Source of the DNA: Chryseobacterium tructae
GTDB taxonomy: Bacteria; Bacteroidota; Bacteroidia; Flavobacteriales; Weeksellaceae
DNA length: 64,000 nt
Direction: 5' to 3'
Assembly (NCBI RefSeq): GCF_030409875.1
Contig: NZ_JAUFQR010000001.1
Span: 1,426,001 to 1,490,000 of the forward strand
The translations under genes were made by a program, and so were the position numbers. Position 1 is the first letter of the stretch. Each line of letters opens with the position of its first letter. This document shows, piece after piece, positions 55,123 through 63,726 of this stretch. The notes below the pieces were generated by a model. The model made no database searches. It saw nothing but the letters and a program-made list of their open reading frames with translations, and was not told where the DNA came from.

Positions 55123-57369
55123 ATGAAAATAACTAAAATAGCAGCCGCTTTTCTTGTCATGGCATTCGGTGGAAAAATGATGGCTCAGGAAGCAGAAAAA
55201 CAGTTGCAAATCAAAGATGCAGAAGACAAATTTCCCATTGTAGATGTATTGGTAAAATATGACCATGGAAACAGCCACACTCACACAGGAACAGACGGTA
55301 CTTTTGCCATTCCTGTTAAATCGCTTCCTGATACATTGGTGATTAGCCGTCAAGGATATGATGAGGTAAAATGGGTGGTTACTAATGATGATGATAAAAA
55401 CAAAGTTATTTTTTTACAGCATAAGCCATTTCAGATCTCTGAAGTAGCCATTAATCACAGTTCTTTTTTATCAGCAATTACTAAAGTAGATCTGAATAAA
55501 TTTCCTGTTAATTCAGCACAGGATTTATTGAGAAAAGTACCGGGATTATTTATTGCACAGCATGCCGGCGGAGGAAAAGCAGAACAACTCTTTTTAAGAG
55601 GATTTGATGCCGATCATGGAACAGATGTAAGCGTAAATGTAGATGGAATGCCTGTGAATATCGTGTCTCATGCTCATGGACAAGGGTATTCTGATCTTCA
55701 CTTTGTGATTCCTGAAACGGTAAACAATATTGATTTCGGAAAAGGAGCCTATTATATGGATCGTGGAGACTTCAATACTGCAGGGTATGTAGATTTTCAA
55801 ACGTATAATGGGTTGAAGAATAGTATGATTAAACTTGAAGGAGGTTCGTTCAACTCAAAAAGAGTACTAGGAATGTTCAATATTCTTCATGATGATCTGG
55901 GAAGAAAAAATGCGTATATCGCTGCTGAATACAATTATACTGATGGGCCTTTTGATGTCAAACAAAACTTCAATAGAGTTAATATTTTTGGAAAGTATAA
56001 CCAATGGATTACGGATAATGATTATTTTAATATCCAATTTTCAACCTTCAATTCCTCATGGAATGCTTCCGGGCAGATTCCGGAACGTGCAGTAGACGAA
56101 GGAATCATTGGCCGATGGGGAAGTATAGATCCTACCGAAGGGGGAAAAACCTCAAGAACCAATCTTCAGATGAACTTTAAGCATATCATTTCTCCATCTG
56201 AGCAGATCGATGCAATGGCTTTTTATTCAAGATATAATTTCAATCTATATTCCGATTTTACTTTTTTCTTAAAAGATAAAGATCACGGAGATGAAATTCA
56301 GCAAACCGACGGAAGAAATATTTATGGCGCAGAAGTAAAATACACCAAAAACTTCTCTCTTCCTAATAGTTCATTAAACTGGACTTCCGGAATTGGCCTG
56401 AGAAATGATGATATCAATACCTTACAACTGAACCACGTTTACCACAGAGATATGCTGCTTGACAGACTGTCTGATGTGAACGGAACAGAAACCAATCTTC
56501 ATGCCTATTCAGGTTTGGTTTGGAAAACGGGAAAATGGACGATTAATCCGGCAGTAAGAGTAGATCATTTTATCTTCAATATGCATAACCTGCTAGATCC
56601 TGAACAATTGCCTTCCGGACAATCAAAAGAAGCAACAAGAGTAAGTCCCAAACTGAACTTCTCCTATGCTCAGAGTGATAATGTAATGTGGTTCCTGAAA
56701 ACAGGCATGGGATTCCACTCTAATGATATGAGAGTAGTGGTTACTAATAAAAATGAAAATACGCTGCCTTATTCTATAGGAGCTGATTTCGGAGTAAGAT
56801 TACACCCATTCAAATCATTAATCATTACGCCTACAGTGTGGTATATGGATCTGCAGCAGGAATTTGTATATGTAGGAGACGATGCTGTGGTAGAACCATC
56901 CGGAAAATCAAGACGTTTTGGAGCTGATCTGGGAATTCGTTTTCAGCCGTTGGAAAACTTTTACCTGAATGCAGATATCAATTATTCTCACGCAAGATTT
57001 ATTGAAGAAGAAAAAGGACAGGACTATATTCCACTAGCACCAGTAGTGACCAGTACAGGATCTGTAAACTGGGATTTCTTAAAAGGATTTTCTTTAGGCC
57101 TTCAGTACCGTTATCTTGGTGAAAGACCAGCAGTAGAGGATAATAGTATTAAAACAAAGGCTTATTTTGTCAATGATCTGGTATTATCTTATAACCATCA
57201 GAAATGGGGTGCTAATATTCAGGTCAATAACTTGTTCAATGTAAAATGGAATGAAGCTCAGTTTGCTACCGAAACCCAATTAAAAGGTGAAGCTGAACCT
57301 ATTACAGATCTTACGTATACACCGGGAAGCCCGTTTGGAGTAAGAGTAGGAGTGTATTACAAGTTCTAG
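55123..57369 (+). CDS. TonB-dependent receptor, probably for a metal
   Basis: The 748-residue outer-membrane receptor has a signal peptide (MMAQ, cleavage near 22), a CarboxypepD-like domain (about 25-105) and a plug (about 118-225) with LLRKVPGLFIAQHAGGG and FLRGFDADHGTDVSVNVDG. A 22-strand barrel ends KF. The plug carries an unusual His/Asp cluster (DADHGTD, VSHAHGQGYSDLHF) that could coordinate a metal ion. Receptors of this type near urease genes have been linked to nickel uptake. The same role is inferred here from context and the His-rich loop. Confidence 0.85.
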   Translation: MKITKIAAAFLVMAFGGKMMAQEAEKQLQIKDAEDKFPIVDVLVKYDHGNSHTHTGTDGTFAIPVKSLPDTLVISRQGYDEVKWVVTNDDDKNKVIFLQHKPFQISEVAINHSSFLSAITKVDLNKFPVNSAQDLLRKVPGLFIAQHAGGGKAEQLFLRGFDADHGTDVSVNVDGMPVNIVSHAHGQGYSDLHFVIPETVNNIDFGKGAYYMDRGDFNTAGYVDFQTYNGLKNSMIKLEGGSFNSKRVLGMFNILHDDLGRKNAYIAAEYNYTDGPFDVKQNFNRVNIFGKYNQWITDNDYFNIQFSTFNSSWNASGQIPERAVDEGIIGRWGSIDPTEGGKTSRTNLQMNFKHIISPSEQIDAMAFYSRYNFNLYSDFTFFLKDKDHGDEIQQTDGRNIYGAEVKYTKNFSLPNSSLNWTSGIGLRNDDINTLQLNHVYHRDMLLDRLSDVNGTETNLHAYSGLVWKTGKWTINPAVRVDHFIFNMHNLLDPEQLPSGQSKEATRVSPKLNFSYAQSDNVMWFLKTGMGFHSNDMRVVVTNKNENTLPYSIGADFGVRLHPFKSLIITPTVWYMDLQQEFVYVGDDAVVEPSGKSRRFGADLGIRFQPLENFYLNADINYSHARFIEEEKGQDYIPLAPVVTSTGSVNWDFLKGFSLGLQYRYLGERPAVEDNSIKTKAYFVNDLVLSYNHQKWGANIQVNNLFNVKWNEAQFATETQLKGEAEPITDLTYTPGSPFGVRVGVYYKF

Positions 57370-57502
57370 AGTTTGAGAGTAAGAGGGTTTGAGAGTCTTA
57401 GGGTTAAAGTGCTATTTCAAATTAATTCATTCTCAAATTTTCAAATTCTCCAGGCTCTGCTTTATAAATTTTGTCTAATTTTAATTTATCATAATATCGT
57501 AG

Positions 57503-58390
57503 ATGGAAGTATTATCCAATTTTCAATACAAAAAACTTTTTCTACCCAATATCACGGAGAAAATATTAGCCAATAATGCGGATATACAGCTTTATCGGAT
57601 AGAGAATTACCTAAAAGGGATTCTGATGCCGGTAATTCCATACCGTACAACTTTCAACTTTATTATTTTCGTGACCAACGGACATATTAAACAGTATCTT
57701 GAAAATAAAGAATATCATGCCGAAAAAGGCGGAGTAATCTTTATTAAACAGGGAACTATTACAGCTACTGTAGAATTGTCTGATGATATTGAAGGCTTTT
57801 TTCTTGCCTACGAAAATAATATCCTTTCCGAACAGGAATTACCCAAGCATAAAAGCAGTATTTTCTTTATGACCCCTTTTCTGAATCTGGACAGTTTAAC
57901 ATATGGAACGATTACCCAGCTTCTCCCTATCATGGAACAGGAACTTTGGCTGAATAGTTTGAATGTAAATGATGTTGTAGTCACTATGCTGCACCTGATT
58001 CTGATCAAAATGCTGAGTACAGATTCAGATACCCATCACAAATCTGCCACGCGTCCGATGGAGTTGTCGCTTCAGTTCCGGGATCTTTTATTTAAATATC
58101 ACGTGGGAGAAAAACGGGTTGCCTTCTATGCTGATAAATTATCCGTAACAGAAAGCTATCTGAATAAATGTGTGAAAAGTGTGACCCAAAAATCACCAAA
58201 GCAATGGATCAACGAGATTGATATCAATTACAGTAAGGCATTGCTGCATTCCAGTAAAGATATTGCTGAAATTGCTTACGAGCTGAACTTTCATACCGCG
58301 TCCCATTTTACCCAGCTTTTCAAAAAAATTGCAGGGATTACGCCAAAGGAATACAGAATGCAGTTTTTGAGTAATAGAGTTCCGGGGTAG
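57503..58390 (+). CDS. AraC-family regulator at the end of the urease island
   Basis: The 295-residue protein has a weak cupin-like N-terminal half (AEKGGVIFIKQGTITATVELSDDIEGFFLAYENN in outline) and a C-terminal AraC domain with VAFYADKLSVTESYLNKCVKS and AYELNFHTASHFTQLFKKIAGITPKEYR (motifs LSVTESYLNKC and FHTASHFTQLFKK). As last gene of the transport part of the island it may sense nickel, urea or nitrogen status, but no metal-binding motif is visible in it. Confidence 0.82.
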   Translation: MEVLSNFQYKKLFLPNITEKILANNADIQLYRIENYLKGILMPVIPYRTTFNFIIFVTNGHIKQYLENKEYHAEKGGVIFIKQGTITATVELSDDIEGFFLAYENNILSEQELPKHKSSIFFMTPFLNLDSLTYGTITQLLPIMEQELWLNSLNVNDVVVTMLHLILIKMLSTDSDTHHKSATRPMELSLQFRDLLFKYHVGEKRVAFYADKLSVTESYLNKCVKSVTQKSPKQWINEIDINYSKALLHSSKDIAEIAYELNFHTASHFTQLFKKIAGITPKEYRMQFLSNRVPG

Positions 58391-58660
58391 GACAAAGGTT
58401 GGAAGCTGGAAGAGTGATGCTGGACGTACTATTAGGCGATATTGTTATTGAAGTTATTCTTAATTGAATTAACTCAGTTTTATGAAATAGGTTTTTAGGA
58501 TAGGTTGGATGTTGGAAGAGGGATGCTGGAGGTACTATCACACGGTATTATTGTAAATTTTATTTTTAATTAGGATCTATTTTAGATAAAAAGTCAACAA
58601 TTGATTTTTCAGACTTCAATAACTTCCATCTCCCAACCTCCATCTTCCAGCCTAACAACT
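58391..58660. repeat. Degenerate heptamer-phased repeats between convergent genes
   Basis: Two related segments, about 58398-58436 and 58503-58539, share phased words TTGGAAG, CTGGAAG, GTGATG, CTGGA and GTACTAT. A tract of CTCCCAACCTCCATCTTCCAG near 58633 is the reverse complement text. Relatives occur near 30.39, 62.91 and 63.01 kb and at the window start. Confidence 0.45.
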
Positions 58661-59770
58661 CTACAACTTCTCATTCTCCAGAATCTTAATCACTAGCTTT
58701 TCTTCCTTCGTTAAGTCTGCCTTTCCATCATTTTCTTCAATGACTTCCAGTTCGTCAAGATATTTTTTGATCGTATTGTTTTCGTAAAGATTGATGACTA
58801 AAGGATGAACATAATATTTCCTACACACAGCACTGGTATTCCCCAGGTGTTCAGCAACAATATCCAGTGCTTCCTTTACTTTCTTTTTATATTGAGTATC
58901 GTTTTCTGCATACCCGATTTCTCTGAAAGCGATCAAAGCATTTACCGTGCCTGACCAGGTTCTGAAATCCTTGGCTGTAAAATCATCACCACTTATTTCT
59001 TTGATATAGTCATTCACCATCCCGGAATCTATAGAATGTCGGTTTCCTTCATCATCCAGATATTGGAAAAGTTCTTTGCCGGGAATGTCCTTACATTTTT
59101 GTACCAGTTTTGCCAATCTTTTACTTCTGAGATCTACATGGTGCATAATGCTCTTTTTTCCTTTAAATGAAAAAGTTATTTTTTGACCTTTGATTTCAAC
59201 ATGTTTATCCTTTAAAGTAGTCAGCCCAAATGAACCGTACAGTTTTTCATAGACGTTATTACCAATACGAATATTGGTTCTCTGCATGAGACTTACAATC
59301 AGGGCAAGTATTTTCCGCTTTTCAAAATTTCTTAAGGCAAGATCTTGTTCAATATGAAGCCTGATGCCTGGTAAAGCATAGCCGAACTGAAGCATTCTGT
59401 AGAATTTTGTGTGATTTCTTAAAGCGCTCCATAAAGAATGATAGCGGTATTGCTTTCTTTTTTTAACATCAAAACCTGTTGCCTGAAGATGGCCATTTTC
59501 TAAAGCGCAAATCCAAACATTTTCCCAAGCAGGAGGAATAACCAGCTTATTAATTCTGGTGATTTCGTTCTTATCCCGGATCTTTTCTCCATCCTTATAA
59601 TAAGAATACTTTTTTCCAGCTTTCTTACGGGTAATTCCGGTGGTTTCTGCATCGGTGGTATAAATAAGATGTACCGCCTTTGCAGAAGCTTCCGGATCCT
59701 TCATGATTTTAACAATCTTTGATGGCTTCAGGTGGGAAATGATCTCTAAATCTGTATTCTTCTCCTCCAT
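58661..59770 (-). CDS. DNA topoisomerase IB
   Basis: This 369-residue bacterial type IB topoisomerase of poxvirus style relaxes supercoils through a 3'-phosphotyrosine. YYKDGEKIRDKNEITRINKLVIPPAWENVWIC, seen as DKNEITRINKLVIPPAW, and QATGFDVKKRKQYRYH are the N-terminal domain signatures. The catalytic tyrosine lies in NTSAVCRKYYVHP near residue 330, with RTW and the upstream arginine/lysine (LRSKRLAKL) as further active-site parts. The accessory gene carries no mobility genes nearby. It is convergent with the AraC gene and upstream of two small membrane-protein genes on its own strand. Confidence 0.93.
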   Translation of the reverse strand: MEEKNTDLEIISHLKPSKIVKIMKDPEASAKAVHLIYTTDAETTGITRKKAGKKYSYYKDGEKIRDKNEITRINKLVIPPAWENVWICALENGHLQATGFDVKKRKQYRYHSLWSALRNHTKFYRMLQFGYALPGIRLHIEQDLALRNFEKRKILALIVSLMQRTNIRIGNNVYEKLYGSFGLTTLKDKHVEIKGQKITFSFKGKKSIMHHVDLRSKRLAKLVQKCKDIPGKELFQYLDDEGNRHSIDSGMVNDYIKEISGDDFTAKDFRTWSGTVNALIAFREIGYAENDTQYKKKVKEALDIVAEHLGNTSAVCRKYYVHPLVINLYENNTIKKYLDELEVIEENDGKADLTKEEKLVIKILENEKL

Positions 59771-59779
59771 AAAACATGG

Positions 59780-59947
59780 TTAAGAGTTTTTACCCTTCGA
59801 AAAAATCAGTAAAAGAATCACTACTATTACACAGACTAAGAAAATTCCCCACCACATTCCGGCTTTAAAGATTGTTCCTACTGCCTCACAACTTGTTAAT
59901 GTTAACAAACTTAATATCGTAATACTATATAAGGTCCACTTTTTCAT
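59780..59947 (-). CDS. Small lipoprotein with one membrane segment
   Basis: Started at ATG 59947 (MKKWTLYSIT) the product is 55 residues. The longer ORF begins inside the neighbouring gene. The signal ends in LTLTSC (lipobox, Cys near 20), followed by a short AVGTIFKAG and a second hydrophobic stretch (WGIFLVCVIVVILLLIF). Such mini-proteins recur in Chryseobacterium beside DUF6526-like genes, sometimes misnamed as cytidylyltransferase. Function unknown. Confidence 0.55.
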   Translation of the reverse strand: MKKWTLYSITILSLLTLTSCEAVGTIFKAGMWWGIFLVCVIVVILLLIFSKGKNS

Positions 59948-59972
59948 AGGTGTATATTTTGTTGGTATCTGG

Positions 59973-60410
59973 TTAAACTCGGAGTTTGTCAGCCTTCCAG
60001 TTTTTGATGGATTTTTTGATTTCATCACCGGAAATATTCTCATGAAGTGCTCTGTACAAAAGCTCCTTAAATTCATCATCATGCGTAAATCTTAAGGCTG
60101 CAATCTGGTCAAACCTTAATTTTTCAACTGTTTCATCAGATCTTATATTAAAAATCTCAAAATACCGCTGTTTAAATTCAAGAATCACCATACGATTCTG
60201 AAGCCCTAATGCATAATGTTGTCTGGTCATAAATGCCAGATAAAAAAGCAGAAAAATCACGATTGAAAATAAGATCCAGATCAGTTGATTACCGGGATCA
60301 TCCCATATTTTATAGATTCCTAAAATCTCCAAAACAATTAATAAAGGGAGATAAATAAAATGATGAGGTGGATAAAATTTTCTGTGGTTATTATAGTTCT
60401 GCTGTTTCAT
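59973..60410 (-). CDS. DUF6526-like membrane protein
   Basis: The 145-residue protein has an N-terminal QQNYNNHRKFYPPHHF segment, two membrane helices (about 20-35 and 45-62) and a soluble C-terminal half (MTRQHYALGLQNRMVILE...RFDQIAALRF). The His/Tyr-rich start with a following membrane pair fits the DUF6526 family, recognised by pattern only. It lies 25 bases before the small lipoprotein gene and 200 bases before topoisomerase IB on the same strand, so they may form an operon. Confidence 0.6.
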   Translation of the reverse strand: MKQQNYNNHRKFYPPHHFIYLPLLIVLEILGIYKIWDDPGNQLIWILFSIVIFLLFYLAFMTRQHYALGLQNRMVILEFKQRYFEIFNIRSDETVEKLRFDQIAALRFTHDDEFKELLYRALHENISGDEIKKSIKNWKADKLRV

Positions 60411-60850
60411 GGGAGTTAATATAGCAATAATCTTTCCAAAAGTTTATTGTTTTAATAAAAAACAGTATTTTATGGTATGAATTTTATTTTTTTTTATGAA
60501 ATTATGAGTTGAATTTTATTTTATCATCTATGTGGTTAAAAAATATAAAAGCATTATTTAAACCACATATACATAGGCTTATGAGACTGAAAAGTAAGAT
60601 TTAACCGCAGATTACACGGATTTACACAGATGTTTATGCTTACTCTACAAAGTTTTTAAACTTTAAAAATTACATATTTATTAGCCACTAATGCACGAAT
60701 AAAAATCATTCTTGCATTAGTGGCCATTAAAAATTCTAGTGTATAGGCTACCAAAATTAAAATTCATAAAAAAATAACATATCATTCGGAAAATAGGGAC
60801 TTTATTTACTCTTTCGACTTCAAATTTTTCGTAACTTTCGGTGTTTAAAA
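60411..60850. other. 440-base repeat-bearing intergenic region
   Basis: No ORF supported. It contains a degenerate palindrome of the CTATGTGGTT / AACCACATA family (60529-60577, compare 27718-27760) and a CCGCAGATTACACGGATT repeat (60602-60631). A perfect 12-pair hairpin, GCCACTAATGCA (60684-60695) with TGCATTAGTGGC (60713-60724), lies over a 17-base loop. TAACTTTC near 60832 is a weak -7-like box before the aminopeptidase start. Confidence 0.5.
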
Positions 60851-62629
60851 ATGAAAAGAATGACTTCAAAGGAAAAAGTTGCTGCGCTTCGTGAAGAAAT
60901 GCAGAAAAATAATGTTGATGCATTTATAGTATATTCTGCAGATCCACACATGAGTGAATACCTTCCTGAAGAATGGCAGGAAAGAGCTTGGCTGTCAGGA
61001 TTCTTAGGTTCTGCCGGTTTTGTGGTGGTAACTAAAGACAAAGCAGGGCTTTGGACAGACGGAAGATATTTTACACAGGCTGCTATTGAACTGGACGGTT
61101 CGGGAATCGATCTTTTCAAAGAAGGAATAGAAGGAACTCCTAATTATATTGATTGGATCATTTCTGAAATTCCGGCTGGAGGTAAAGTAGCTGTAAATGC
61201 TTTAGCGGCTTCCAATGCCAACTGGGAACTACTTTCTCAAAAATTTAATGCAAAAAATATTATCCTTACCGATATTCCTCTTTTAAAGGAGGTTTGGACT
61301 GAAAGAGGAACGCCATCTGCTAATCCAATCTTTGTACACCCTGTAGAAAGAGCAGGTAAATCTGTAGCAGATAAACTGTCTGCCATCCGTCAGAAGATGG
61401 AAGATCAGGAAGCCACTGTTCACATTATTTCAAGTCTTGATGATGTGGCATGGACTTCTAACCTGAGAGGAAGCGATGTACAGAGTAATCCTGTATTTTT
61501 AGGATATATTGTGATCACTAAAAATGATGCAGTTCTATTCACAGGATTAGAAAAACTTGAAGTAGAAGCAAGAAAACAAATGGATGATTCTTTCGTAAAA
61601 ATGATGCCTTACGAAGAATTCTATAACTATCTGAAAGCATTCAAAAATGAAAAAGTATTGGTTTCTCCAAACAGTAACCAACAGATTTTTGAAATATTAA
61701 AGACAGACAATCAATTTATCAAAGCTCCGGTACCAGGAAATCTGATGAAAGCTCAGAAAAATGAAACTGAGTTAGAAGGTTTCAGAAAAGTAATGGTGAG
61801 AGACGGAGTTGCTATGGTAAAATTCCTTTATTGGTTGACTCACAATGCAGGAAAAGAAGCTATGAATGAGTATTCTATCGGAGAAAAACTGAGAGGTTTC
61901 CGTGCTGCAGGGGAAAACTTTGTAGGAGAAAGCTTCGGTTCTATCGTTGGATACAAAGACAATGGTGCGATCATGCACTATTCTGCTAAAAAAGAAGGAA
62001 GCAAAGAAGTAACGAATGAAGATACGATCCTTGTAGACTCAGGAGGTCAGTATCTTGAAGGAACTACAGATATTACGAGAACTTTTGCATTGGGAACACC
62101 TTCTGAAGAGTTCAAAAGAAACTCTACATTGGTATTACAAGGATTGATCCGCTTATCAATGGTAAAATTCCCTAAAGGAACAAAAGGAGTACATCTTGAT
62201 GCTATTGCAAGGCTTCCACTATGGATGGAAGGCAAAGACTTCAATCATGGAACAGGACATGGAGTGGGAAGCTTTATGAACGTTCACGAAGGACCGCAAA
62301 ATATCAGAAAAGACCTGAATCCTCAGGATCTTCTTCCGGGAATGGTATGTTCCAACGAACCAGGATACTATCTTGAAGGACATTACGGAATCCGTCATGA
62401 AAACCTTATTGCTGTAAAAGAAGCAGAAAAAACAATTCACGGAACATTCTATGAATTTGAAACATTAACATTCTGCCCGTTCTTTAAAGATACTGTGGTA
62501 AAGGAAATTCTTTCAGAAAGTGAAATTGCATGGTTGAATGGCTACCATAAAACATGTGAAGAAAAACTGGCTCCTTATTTGGATGGAGAAGTGAAAGAGT
62601 GGTTCTTACAGTTGGTAAGCCCATTATAA
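60851..62629 (+). CDS. Xaa-Pro aminopeptidase P (creatinase-fold metallopeptidase)
   Basis: The 592-residue three-domain enzyme removes N-terminal residues before proline, in the cytoplasm. Two creatinase-like N-terminal domains are followed by the catalytic pita-bread domain. Metal ligands are visible: the aspartates in VDSGGQYLEGTTDITRTF (about residues 397-410), the histidine in HGTGHGVGSF near 468, the glutamate in NEPGYYLEGHYGIRHE near 502 and the glutamate in FEFETLTFCPF near 537. In-frame ATGs at 60851 and 60860 are both possible starts. It is monocistronic with a terminator 80 bases past the stop. Confidence 0.93.
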   Translation: MKRMTSKEKVAALREEMQKNNVDAFIVYSADPHMSEYLPEEWQERAWLSGFLGSAGFVVVTKDKAGLWTDGRYFTQAAIELDGSGIDLFKEGIEGTPNYIDWIISEIPAGGKVAVNALAASNANWELLSQKFNAKNIILTDIPLLKEVWTERGTPSANPIFVHPVERAGKSVADKLSAIRQKMEDQEATVHIISSLDDVAWTSNLRGSDVQSNPVFLGYIVITKNDAVLFTGLEKLEVEARKQMDDSFVKMMPYEEFYNYLKAFKNEKVLVSPNSNQQIFEILKTDNQFIKAPVPGNLMKAQKNETELEGFRKVMVRDGVAMVKFLYWLTHNAGKEAMNEYSIGEKLRGFRAAGENFVGESFGSIVGYKDNGAIMHYSAKKEGSKEVTNEDTILVDSGGQYLEGTTDITRTFALGTPSEEFKRNSTLVLQGLIRLSMVKFPKGTKGVHLDAIARLPLWMEGKDFNHGTGHGVGSFMNVHEGPQNIRKDLNPQDLLPGMVCSNEPGYYLEGHYGIRHENLIAVKEAEKTIHGTFYEFETLTFCPFFKDTVVKEILSESEIAWLNGYHKTCEEKLAPYLDGEVKEWFLQLVSPL

Positions 62630-62709
62630 GAAAAACTGAAGTTGATGTGGAAGAATCACATTGAACTTTGCACCTTATAACATTAAACAAAATAATTGTT
62701 AGATCAGTA

Positions 62710-62742
62710 AAAGTCCTGTAAGTTTCTTGCAGGGCTTTTTTA
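62710..62742 (+). terminator. Rho-independent terminator after the aminopeptidase gene
   Basis: AGTCCTGTAAG (62712-62722) pairs with CTTGCAGGGCT (62726-62736), 11 pairs with two wobbles over a three-base loop, followed by six T residues. Confidence 0.8.
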
Positions 62743-62811
62743 TTTATACAACCGTATTTTTACGGATAAAATTGTAGGGATTCTCCTGATGACGGGAATT
62801 ATAGCTCTGTT

Positions 62812-62819
62812 TATCTTTG
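62812..62819 (+). promoter_or_regulatory. -7 promoter element of a candidate small RNA
   Basis: TATCTTTG, an exact TAnnTTTG match, is followed by CAACAACAAAC and a terminator about 85 bases on. The -33 half is not clear, so this promoter is weaker evidence than the one at 42.3 kb. Confidence 0.4.
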
Positions 62820-62824
62820 CAACA

Positions 62825-62905
62825 ACAAACACATCATTTCATATCTTCATATACTAACTTAGTAATTCAAAACGGTTGATCATCCCGCTCTGGGATGATT
62901 TTTTT
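62825..62905 (+). ncRNA. Candidate small RNA of about 80 nt
   Basis: An unstructured A-rich 5' part (CAACAACAAACAC) leads to a terminator, ATCATCCC (62879-62886) paired with GGGATGAT (62892-62899) over a five-base loop, followed by six T. No ORF of more than a few codons. The compact promoter-spacer-terminator plan resembles a trans-acting regulatory RNA, but a short decayed transcript unit is equally possible. Confidence 0.35.
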
Positions 62906-63106
62906 ATTGGTGGAAGCTGGAAGCTATAAAGGCCAAAAAGAATAGATATTATTTTCATTTTAATTAATTTATAGCAATCAGAAGTAATTATATCACTAAC
63001 AGTAACTTCCAACTCCCAGCCTCTATCTTCCTGCTAACTTCCTTCATTTGAGTTTAGTTTTCTGCTAAGTTTTATTTATTTTCGCCATATCAAGAAAACC
63101 CAACAA
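62906..63106. other. Intergenic region before the Crp/Fnr gene
   Basis: Contains GGTGGAAGCTGGAAGCT near 62909 and the reverse text CTTCCAACTCCCAGCCTCT near 63004, both of the dispersed family. TATTTTCG near 63076 is a degenerate -7 box. No ORF and no palindrome of the FNR type. Confidence 0.3.
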
Positions 63107-63673
63107 ATGGTACATGATTTTTTTCGGAGTTTTGAACTGTTTTCAGAAAATGAAATTGAAGAGTTTTTGCAGCTTTTTGAAATAAGGAAAGTAAGCAAAA
63201 ATGAGTATTTCATTCAGGAAGGTGAGAAATGTAGGGAAGTGGCCTTTATACAATCAGGAATCTTCCGTTCCTTCTATCTTTCTGATGACGGAAAAGATAC
63301 TACGTATTGTTTCAGGTTTCCTGATACCATGATGGCTGCGTATTCATCATTTATTTCCGGATGTCTCAGTAAAGAAAGCATGCAGGCCATTACAGATGCA
63401 GAGCTTTTGATTTTGAAGAAAGAAAAGATGGATACCCTGGTTCAGGATAATCTCAACTGGACAAAGTTTTTAAAGATGATTGCAGAACAAGAATACCTTG
63501 AATTGGAAAAACGTTTTTTTCAGCTTCAGAGAGATAGTGCTACCCAACGCTACACAACACTTCTTAAAAATTATCCGGATTATATTCAGAAAATCCCATT
63601 ACAGTATCTTGCTTCTTACCTGGGGATTACACAACGGCATTTAAGCCGTATCAGAAAGGAAATTTCTTTTTAG
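63107..63673 (+). CDS. Crp/Fnr-family transcriptional regulator
   Basis: The 188-residue protein has a cyclic-nucleotide-binding-like beta domain (residues about 12-120; YFIQEGEKCREVAFIQSGIFRSFY in outline), a dimer helix and a short C-terminal helix-turn-helix (PLQYLASYLGITQRHLSRIRKE). The cAMP-pocket arginine is not in a standard RT/RS form and no iron-sulfur cysteine set is present, so it is neither classical CRP nor FNR. Proteins of this size class are common one-component regulators in Flavobacteriia. The next gene starts 53 bases downstream and may be its target. Confidence 0.88.
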   Translation: MVHDFFRSFELFSENEIEEFLQLFEIRKVSKNEYFIQEGEKCREVAFIQSGIFRSFYLSDDGKDTTYCFRFPDTMMAAYSSFISGCLSKESMQAITDAELLILKKEKMDTLVQDNLNWTKFLKMIAEQEYLELEKRFFQLQRDSATQRYTTLLKNYPDYIQKIPLQYLASYLGITQRHLSRIRKEISF

Positions 63674-63685
63674 ACATTTGTCCTG

Positions 63686-63714
63686 TTGATTGGTTGATAA
63701 GCTCTATAATTTTG
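63686..63714 (+). promoter_or_regulatory. Promoter of the last gene in the window
   Basis: TTG (63686-63688) and TAATTTTG (63707-63714) are spaced by 18 bases and match both halves of the flavobacterial promoter. The ATG at 63727 is 12 bases downstream. Confidence 0.6.
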
Positions 63715-63726
63715 TCAAAAAAATAA

